From Calycina herbarum (lineage: Eukaryota > Ascomycota > Leotiomycetes > Helotiales > Pezizellaceae): a stretch of DNA of 64,000 nucleotides. The stretch spans positions 124,001 through 188,000 of the forward strand of contig LLEY01000068.1 in NCBI GenBank assembly GCA_001414485.1. Reading direction: 5' to 3'. A program made the translations under genes and the position numbers. A model generated the notes under the pieces. That model was not told where the DNA came from. It did not search any database and saw only the letters and a program-made list of their open reading frames with translations. Shown here one piece after another: positions 56,069 to 64,000 of this stretch. The first letter of the stretch is position 1. Each line of letters begins with the position of its first letter.

Positions 56069-58230
56069 ATGGATCCGAACGAGTTATCGCAGGCCCTCGC
56101 TGTCGCCAGTCCTGTGGGAAGCTTCAACGAGGTCAGTATCGAGGGCTCCTTCCCCCAAACCACCACATTCCTCCTTGATTCATCTCAGCCTTCAACCCTG
56201 AGGGGGCGATGTAGCTTGAGCTTCAACTTGACCTCTCTTCCCTTTGATGGTATAAACTTACATGATTGCTAACTTATGATCTCAACAGGCTAGCGCCGAC
56301 CCTCCTTCCACAAGTTTCTCTGCGCAATCGAATTCCTCTCCTCGACCGCCTCCAGAACCGACTGCTCCCATCTCGAATAATAAACCAGGATTCAAATACA
56401 AATATCCTGAAGCTGCCCCTACACCCCCAGGAGAAGATGACGCAGAATGGAACAAAGTGTATACTGCGGCCGACTCGCGATTTTACAACCGGAATGGAAA
56501 GAGCGCGGAAAAGTCCAGAAAGTTCAGACAGACAAGAGAAACCTACGAACTGGCCATAATCATGATGGCAGAGAAGAAGGAAAAGATGAAGGCAGGGTTA
56601 ATTAATGCAGCGACTGGCAAAGCTATCGCTCCAAAATCCAAAACCGCAAAGAAGCCTACAACAGTTATTAAAAAGGAACCCTCAACTAGTTCTCGCGATG
56701 TTACGCCTGGTGGTATGGGAATACCATTGAGTATTTCTGAGCAGATCAAGGCAAATGGTCGCGCACAAAAACAACCCTCTGCGGCACCGTCTTCCAAACA
56801 AGGTACACCTGTACCCAGTTCTTCCAAAATGGGAAGTCCGCCTCCGCCAACTCCTAAATTAGATCGACCGCCTACGAAGAAAAAGGGAACTGCTTCTGTT
56901 ATCAAGAAGCCCACCAGACCAAAGGGCCCTGGTATGTCAGATCTACCCAAGAGTTTTAATATCCCAGTTTCAACATCTCAGTTTCAATATTTCTTTTCCG
57001 CTATATATATTACTAATTACTCCCTCTGCTAGAACGGCCCATCCTTCCCCCCAACCGCCCCGGCCAAACCATTTCCGTTCTTGCTCCGAGAACTAATATT
57101 TCTTCTGATTCAGAAAGTAATGATGGGGGGGAATATTGTATCTGTCGTGGCCCAGATGATCATCGGATGATGGTCAATTGTGAAGGTGGTTGTGACGAAT
57201 GGTATCACTGCTCCTGTATCAACATGGTAGTAGACGACGCTAGGGAACTCCTCGACCGGTATATTTGTCCTCGTTGTCAGACAGTTGAGCTTTTCACGAC
57301 TTGGAAACGCATGTGTCGCTTCAATAATGTGGGGGAGTGGATGGATTGGGAGAATCCTTGTCGGAAGGCGGCGAGGGTTACGGAGGATCCGCCTAGTAAG
57401 TATTGTAGTGATGAGCATCGGGATGAGTTTTGGCAGTTTGTGAGGGATAACTTGGCGAGGGGTGATGGTGCGCCGTCGATGGGGGGGAGGTTGAGTGTTC
57501 AGGAGGTTACGGATATACTTGCGCATGTCAAAGACAATGCACAGCTTCAGAATCTTGGGAAGAAGCCTCGATTACCAGTACCTGAGGGCTATGATTCAAG
57601 TAGGGATTTCCTCATTCCACAATTGCACTTTACTGATACACAACAGGCCGACCAATTGGAATCGAATACGTCACACCCGAAGGAAAAGCAGAATTGGAGT
57701 ACATCGAGAAGAAAAAGAAAATAATCGAGCAACGCATCGAGTACTCTAAACTCCAACACAAACTCCTCCTCATGGTGCACGCCCGCGTCGGCGTCGCAGC
57801 CGCCCACCCGGAATGCGAAGAGAAAGGTCTCTGTGGCTACGACTCCCGCCTCTCCTTCAACGAGGAGGAATTCGCGCACTGGCTTACCACCGCTGAGGGC
57901 AAATCTGCTTTCGAAACTGGTGTTCTTGGTCCGAGGACGGAGGAGACGAAGGGGATTGGCGAGAGGATTTATGCGCCTGATCAGGTTGTTCCGAGGGAGA
58001 ATGTGGTGATCGATGCGTTGAGTGGGATTTGTTTGAGCAAGGCGAAGAGTTGTGCGCGGCATCGGAAGTGGAGGGAGATTCATGGGCAGGATTTCGTGGC
58101 TATGCAGAGTTTGTTGAAGAGGGAGTTGGAGAGGTTGGGCGGGTTGGCGAGTGAGATTATTGAGGATGCCGAGGGGAGGGAGGCGACGAAGGAGTATCAT
58201 GCTCATAATACTGTCGAGGTTCTCTTTTGA
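56069..58230 (+). CDS. SPP1: Spp1/CXXC1-type PHD-finger subunit of the COMPASS (Set1) histone H3K4 methyltransferase
   Basis: Four exons, 56069-56131, 56289-56931, 57033-57599 and 57647-58230, give 618 residues. Residues ~75-235 are basic and Pro/Ser/Lys-rich, probably disordered. A PHD finger spans ~271-317 (YCICRGPDDHRMMVNCEGGC, DEWYHCSC, YICPRC). A second zinc-binding region (~325-372; WKRMCRF, NPCRKAARV, KYCSDEH) is the Set1-interaction part typical of Spp1/CFP1. The rest is coiled coil plus a Cys/His-rich C-terminal domain (HPECEEKGLCGYDSRL, AKSCARHRKW). The protein reads H3K4 methylation and helps target and stabilise Set1. In yeast it also links H3K4me3 to meiotic breaks. Intron 1 (157 bp) follows codon 21. 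Confidence 0.92.
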
Positions 58231-61200
58231 GGTGGGAGCGGCTTGGGAGGGATGTGGTGTCGCAAGATGGGCATCGGGAATTGAAAATTGGACTCCATTG
58301 GGGTGAGGGGCATATGAAAACTGCAATTTGGATGGGAAGGCATAGGTTTTACGGGGCGTTTCCCAAGGAGTTAAACGGTGGTGCATCGTGATAATAGATA
58401 CCCTACCTCTTCCTTTTTTTCGCCTTGTTATTATTTCAAATTTTGAGGCCGAATAAGGGAATATAAGCAAGCACCTTGATTGACTTGATCTCAAGTCTCA
58501 TGATTCATCATTCTGAGAATGTGCTTGGGCCCTACCACACTCGCTGTGGTTAAGGAGGCTGGTGAACGAACCATTGGAGTGGCACTGAGCCTATTGAATG
58601 TATCGCCACCCGTAAAGAGTGAAGAAGCAAAGCTAGCAAACTAAAGGGGGGATGGCTAATAAATTGAAAATAGTGCTGCGAGTTGTAGTTAACTATCAGC
58701 TTTAGAGAAAAATGTTAACCAAAAAACCAGCCCCGAACGAACCGTTTGCACTCGCTGTAGTCGAGAGATTTTTTTAATTTTCTTGTACTATGTGTTTGAG
58801 AGGTGGTGTATAGACGTAGCTAGGGGTATAATACCTTGGGGGAGAAAATACTCTTGTTCTTCTCGGTTTTGTGTGTGTGTTGGAGGGTTGGGGTGGTGGA
58901 GCGTGAAGCGTGAAGCGTGAAAGTAAGTCAGTCAGTGTGAGAAATGGAGGGTAGTCTGGGTAGTCTGGGATTTTTCGAGGGTGAAAATTATCACACATCT
59001 GGATGTTTAGGCTTTTTAGAGGGACGTCTGCTTGATTTGATAGTAGTCCATCCTTCCTAATAGAGAGGTAATGGTTGAGAGGGTTTTTTTTCCATCTATC
59101 TATCTATGTGGATGTGTACCGTCCTATTCCTGGGTAGCCGAGGGTTAGTTAGTTAGTTAGTTCGTTAGTTCGTTCGTTACTTTTTGCACCGCTCGGAAAA
59201 GAATGGAAGTGGGGATATAAATATTTACTGGGGGGTTTTGGTTTTGTGGGTACTGGTGGGGGGGTGGGAGATGTTTTGTTTGTTGGGAGTTGTTACCTTT
59301 GAGAGTTGGAGGGGTGATGTGTGGAGTTGGGAGGTTTACTTTTTGTAGCTGGTAGATAGGGATAGGTGAGGTGGTTACTTGGTAAGATCTTACGGAAATG
59401 GATTCTCTTCAACCTCTAGCCACTTCCCCCCCCCTCTCAACTAATTGATTCAAAACTCAAGTGGTGAATACATCTTGAACCTTTGCTTGAAAACCCCCTT
59501 CCTCTCTTACACTAGGTTGGAAATCAAAAAGGCTGAATGAAGCTCGGCAATATTTCACGGTTAGTCTTTTCTTTGGGGTCTTTATCTACTGAATAAAAGA
59601 AATGTAATATAATAAATATAGCTAGCGTGCTATTTTACGGTTATTGCGAAGCAACCGGCAGTCACGAATAGCGAAGGCGGCAATATACGTGATGCTGTAC
59701 TTGGAGAATTGGAGAGGGATCTACTTTTCTTTCTAGTTTGGGGATGGGAAAGTTTTCTTTGCTGTTGTTTGTTGGTTGCACTTGAAGTGCGTAAGGATGT
59801 TGGGTAAAGGGGATATGCTTAGGATGGGAAAGATGGGAAGATGGGAAATGGAGATAGCTGGATTTTCGACGGTAGCTTTTTTATCTGAAGGTTCTAGGTT
59901 CAGGTGATTCGGCTCTGAAGAAGTCACACATACCCAGCACTCTCTACTATAGAATTACCTCTTTTTATTTTTGTTTTTAAGACACTTGCCACGCGGGTCC
60001 TCCCAACCACTTGCTACAATCTCGTTGTGCAAGATTCGCTCATCTGTACTTGTTCCATTGACAAGACAGCAGAAGTATCCTATAGGGGTTGCGATCTGAA
60101 AATTGAGTTGGAGATATCTTTATTTCTTCTCTGTTTTCTTTGTAGGCTGGGGAAAGGAACTAGAGAATATCCACGTAAGTATTAGTAATAGATCTTTACA
60201 ACAAATTAAGCAGATGGTACAACCCGTAGAGGGGTATAGGTACAGTACAGTGAAGAATAATGTCTTGAGGTAAGTGAGTTTTTCGACGGTGAAAAAGGAG
60301 CTGAATGTTGGACTTTTCGGTCAGTTTTGTTTTGTGAGAGGCGCTCTCAATGGATCTAGTCACTATTTTTAAAAATAATTAATGGTTGTGTCTTAGGTTT
60401 AGGTTGAGTGTCTTATGAGAGCAAGGGTAAGCGAACGGACGGACACATGATGCTGATCTCATACTCTCTGTCTATCTCGTCGTCGCAAGTTGTTACTTAC
60501 TTCCTAGTCTATTTATTGCCTCTAAGTAAACTTCTTTCTACTTTTTCTAGTGAATTCGCCATTTACAGATGACTGGCTTTTGACTCTTACCACAGTGAAC
60601 ATGTTCATGTTCTCTGCTACTAATACAAAAGAATCTTCTCGCTTCCCTCGTCTCAATCTAGTAAGCAATTACCCCGTGATGAACTTCATGACTATGGTAA
60701 GCAAGGAAGCTGAAGTACAATAGCAAAAGAGAGCAGATCGAGAGTACGAGAGTAGATTGTCTGTATCACGTAAATTTAGCAATACAAGCTCTTCAAAATA
60801 AAACGCTCTGGTGGAAATCGACGGTAGGAAGATACTTGACGGCAGTCAGTTTTCGATGGTAATCATTCGACGATTGAAATTTTCAAGAAGGACTAGATAG
60901 CTGATGAAATTGGTATGCTTTGATTCACTTTGACAGGTAACAGTAGTACTCTGAACCTCTTCCTTTCCCTTTCCGTTCCACTCGTCCAACTCCCTTTCCA
61001 ACAGCTCCATTTCCAAAGTTGATGACCTAGCTTCTAATGTGTCTTGGTATATTTACATTTCTCTCATTCTCAGTCTTTGGGAGTAATGAAGTAAGGCGCT
61101 AGTCGAAAGGATTTGAAGAGTAGGTCTTCGCGATTAGCTTCAGAATTCCGACAGTTGGTAAATATTTGGATGCTAAACTTGCAGAAACTTTAAAAAAGAC

Positions 61201-62182
61201 ACTAAACCTCTGTTATATTAATTCCAAACATATTGGGTTTTTTGGTGCAGAACTTTGGGGCTCTTCTGCAAAGTCAAAAGCTAGTAGCGAGGTGTCATTA
61301 TTGTACATATCTGTATGTTGCAAACAAGATACACAGATTATGAGCTTACGTCTTTGAGATCTTTTGTGGAAGCAGGAAAACTGTACTGAATTGTTGTGTT
61401 GGTGTAAATTTGTTTCGTTGAGTAGGTAAGCTGGATGGTGTTAGGTTACTCGTGGCTTACTCGTGGCTTTTGCGAGTAACCCACAGCTTACTCGCAGTAT
61501 AATTGACAACTTACTTAGGAGCAACTTATGGCTTACTCAATCTCGACGTGAGGGCCAAAAATAGCGCGAGTAAGCCATAGATTTTCGACTAGGGGGGTGG
61601 GGTTGTGATTCCGGTTAGTCCGCTAGCCGCCCGACCTTGGAGCCGAGAACGGCATATATCGAACCTAGGGTTGGTTCATTTTTTCATAAAATCAATGTCG
61701 TATAACTAGCTCTCAGATTGGATTAATTTGAAGCTGGACTTGGTGAAGATGACCTTGTCGCTGCTGATATCGCTCTTATACCGGGCTAATCCAATCCGAA
61801 ATCCCATATTATCGAAGATACAGCAGACTATTATGCAGTTACAACACTCACCGTATTATATAACGTTAATGCTTGCCCGACCTATCATAAAACCACAACT
61901 CTCTTCTTTGGTCCTGATTTCGGTGTAGACTTATGTTTGAGTAACATGTATACTCTCATTGCGACAGCCCCTGTCGAATTAAGCGAGCAAATGAGAGGAT
62001 GTTGATCACTGACGGATCGTGATGAACAAGGGTTAGGAAGGGGACGATAGAATCTGGAAATAAAGTATCTCGAGTAGACGATTCAACCTAACATAACCCA
62101 TACTTGCTTTTGCTGAAGTAAACTTATTCCCTATAAGTGATACCACCAAGTCATCCTGCGTCAACACCGGCTTCATGGACAA
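58231..62182. other. 4-kb gene-free stretch with simple repeats
   Basis: No coding gene is supported. Simple repeats include GCGTGAA-type triplication (about 58901-58921), TCTA repeats (about 59094-59106), GTTA/GTTC repeats (about 59146-59177) and TTTTCGACGGT-like motifs near 59866, 60282 and 60868. Palindromic TTACTCG repeats lie at 61446-61579. The region 61680-62010 has a partly open, interrupted frame of unknown origin. A long 3' UTR or non-coding transcript is possible. Confidence 0.4.
61446..61579. repeat. Cluster of direct and inverted TTACTCG motifs
   Basis: Direct copies (GGTTACTCGTGGC, GGCTTACTCGTGGC, GCTTACTCGCAG, GGCTTACTCAAT) and inverted copies (GCGAGTAACCC, GCGAGTAAGCC) alternate within 135 bp, able to form several alternative hairpins. 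It resembles the sub-terminal region of a DNA transposon. Confidence 0.55.
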
Positions 62183-62887
62183 TCAGCCATCATCATTCTT
62201 CGACTCCCACTTCAACTTCCATCCCTTATCACTAAACCACGCCCAGGTATAAAACGGTCTCGGATGAACGTTATCCCTGATCAAGTCAAAAGAAAATTTT
62301 CCAGGCACCGTGTCAAACCAGCCCTCGACAGCCTCGATTCCTAGTTCCTTATTGATCTCCTTGATCTTGCTCTTCCTATATTCACTCTGTTCTTCTGAGC
62401 AGCGGTTTGTGATTGACAGCCGCTCCAGCTCGAATCCTTTTGCAAACTGGAAAATTTCGTCGAAGTATTTTTGTGATTGCGGCCCACTGCCGGCTGCGAA
62501 GTAAACGTTCAGATCGATGAGTGACGTCAGGGACGACAATGAAGGGTGGGAGACGAGGGTTGGGATTAGGGTGAAGTAACCTCCACTTCGGAGTGTCAGT
62601 CATGCTTCCTAACTCCCAGAGATGGAGAAGAGACAAACTCACCGGATAGATAATCTCCGGATAGTGGAGATTCCTTTTGGGGATAGGCGGTCGAGCTTTC
62701 CTAGTAGGAGATTTTCGCCATTGGCTCTGTATATGTTTCTGTCTGCTACCATACTGAGGGCTTCTTGGTACATTTTCTCATTTGGAAGGAGCGCAATGAG
62801 AATTGTTGGAGTGGGATCATGTTGGTTGATGACGAGATCGAAGATCTGGGCTCTTAATTCAGGGGCAATGGCTTGTAAAGACATCAT
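62183..62887 (-). CDS. Small unrecognised protein with an F-box-like N-terminus
   Basis: Exons 62643-62887 and 62183-62585 (57-bp intron with a CTGAC branch site, phase 2) give 215 residues. The N-terminus SLQAIAPELRAQIFDLVI resembles the 'LPPEIRxxIYxLL' helix found in many fungal F-box-like proteins. The middle fits leucine-rich, solvent-exposed strands (LTSLIDLNVYF; ELERLSITNRC). The tail WAWFSDKGWKLKWES is unusually rich in Trp. Proteins of this kind are numerous and mostly uncharacterised in Leotiomycetes. There are two adjacent ATGs; the first is used here. Confidence 0.65.
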
Positions 62888-64000
62888 GTGAGAATCATGA
62901 GTTGAGTGTGGTTTGTTTTGTGTGTGATTTTTTTGCAATGAGATGTAGGTGCTACGTCTGCAGTCGCTGAAGAAGGAGGCTGATTTTATAAAAGAGGGAG
63001 AACACTCAGTGAATGTCACGCGATATAGGTCAGAAGGGGTCAGGGGAATCTCCCATATCATAGCTCGCATGACTATGATTCAAACTGAGAATCACAATAG
63101 GTGTGATACCAAGCCCATAATTATAAGGTTGCCTATTCTAAAAACAAGAAAGGTGCGCTGGTATTGTCCTGGGACATACAGATAAACAGAGTGGTTCGTA
63201 AAGGTGGGTGGAAAATAGGTGGTATTGTGTATGTATAGCCTCCCGGTGTACCTGCAAACCTCATCTCACAACCCACCAGCCACCACCACACAGCCCAACC
63301 GCCCCCCCCCAGCGCCAAAATAATTCGAAATAACGCAACTCTCCATCAGCATAAAACAGTCCTCGTGGCTGGAACGGTTAGATAAGGTTATTAGAAAAGT
63401 ACATCTCAAAAGAGACTGAGCTACCGCTACTATCCCTTGCTAGACGAAAACATCCCATTGATTAAATTCTGGGTGACTTTGGGTCGTGTTGGCGGAGTTG
63501 GTTCTCTGCACTGTAACATTCTTTTTGCGATTCTTTTGCTTGAGCTAGCTGGGTTGGGGAGTTTGGGTAGGCTGTTTTTTAGGCGACAAGGAACAATTCA
63601 CTCTCCCCTCGGGCTCGTGCCACCACGACACCATATAACGCAGCGCTTGGGTCGAGAAGGGAAGGCCCAACCGTGGACAGAAATACTAACTTTCTGAGAC
63701 AATTTAGCATGATTGTTCCAAAGCTTCTAGGTTAATATTCTAAATTGCTCGAAGTATCTAGGGTAATTGTTTTGAATTACCCTAAATATTCAGAACAACG
63801 AGGTAGGGAGGCAGTTACAGACACTGCTTCTGTCCATCGCAAGATAGCTAACTAGGAAGTATGACTGTTCTTTTCTAGTGGTGTCATGTTAATAACCACG
63901 TGAGAAAATATCGTATTCACTCATACCTTACCTTAAGCCAATAAACCTTGAGTTCGTGATTCTCTCCCTATCTTCAATCGAGTTTAGTCTCTAGCATGAT
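62888..64000. other. Intergenic end of the window
   Basis: Promoter of the minus-strand gene, then no supported gene. A C-run of ten bases lies near 63300-63310. A hairpin repeat is at 63752-63791. Confidence 0.35.
63752..63791. repeat. Hairpin with 10-bp perfect core
   Basis: TAGGGTAATT (63759-63768) and AATTACCCTA (63775-63784) are exact inverses around a 6-base loop. The arms extend imperfectly outward (GAAGTATC against AATATTC). Confidence 0.6.

Noticed and set aside
57589..58494. Minus-strand open frame of 301 codons antisense to the last SPP1 exon
   Set aside because: Its openness is explained by codon bias of the overlapping Spp1 coding sequence, whose domains are clear.
1..64000. 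CRISPR arrays, bacterial operons or ribosome-binding sites
   Set aside because: The window is eukaryotic (spliced genes, Sm, PAN3, Spp1); no regularly spaced repeat-spacer array was seen.
1..64000. A secondary-metabolite gene cluster around the oxidase or the mtfA-like gene
   Set aside because: No polyketide synthase, NRPS, terpene cyclase or cytochrome P450 is present near them; the oxidase fits carbohydrate oxidation better.

Overview
The window looks like a filamentous ascomycete chromosome arm segment, most likely a leotiomycete and probably a Sclerotiniaceae relative of Botrytis/Sclerotinia. The reasons are short GT-AG introns (about 45-200 bp) with CTAAC/CTGAC-type branch sites, fungal-specific protein families, an MtfA-type C2H2 regulator, and a PAN3 whose zinc finger and PAM2 segment resemble what I remember of Sclerotiniaceae PAN3. 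The species call is inference from protein resemblance only.

Layout. (1) 1-5.8 kb: a lineage-restricted family of unknown genes built from repeated modules on phase-1/phase-1 exons. One copy (545-2062) is decayed. The next (2984-5800) carries a dead Tc1/mariner element inside its first intron. (2) 6.9-7.5 kb: a small secreted six-cysteine protein. (3) 8.5-17.4 kb: conserved cellular genes, namely a Zn2Cys6 protein, LSM7, PAN3 and a UBX/UAS ER protein, with two divergent promoters and one convergent pair. (4) 17.4-20.4 kb: an AT-rich repeat compartment containing an intact-ended hAT-like non-autonomous element, a tRNA-like relic and a decayed dispersed repeat. (5) 20.4-25.9 kb: an orphan repeat-bearing gene, a fungal transcription-factor-like gene and a Rab escort protein. 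(6) 27.1-31.5 kb: a divergently transcribed pair of secreted enzymes, a bicovalent-flavin carbohydrate oxidase (AA7/BBE type) and a beta-propeller lactonase. They could act in sequence: sugar to lactone to aldonic acid. (7) 31.5-40.1 kb: 8.6 kb without a convincing gene, ending at an mtfA-like regulator (40.1-41.3 kb). (8) 41.3-51.0 kb: mostly gene-free, with a frameshifted ankyrin-repeat gene, a perfect 33-bp inverted repeat and repeat relics. (9) 51-58.2 kb: a secreted SGNH/GDSL esterase, a BLOC-1 CNL1-like coiled-coil protein and the COMPASS subunit Spp1. (10) 58.2-64 kb: mostly non-coding, with one small two-exon unknown gene.

The genes belong to several separate processes rather than one cluster: mRNA decay and splicing (LSM7, PAN3), ER/vesicle traffic (UBX protein, Rab escort protein, CNL1) and chromatin (Spp1). 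Among these sit accessory secreted functions and transposon-rich stretches. Several stop codons in the repeats and in the modular gene family fit C-to-T/G-to-A transitions, the pattern left by RIP-like mutation. All exon borders were placed by hand from splice signals and frame continuity. Where I give a protein length, the exon lengths sum to a whole number of codons.
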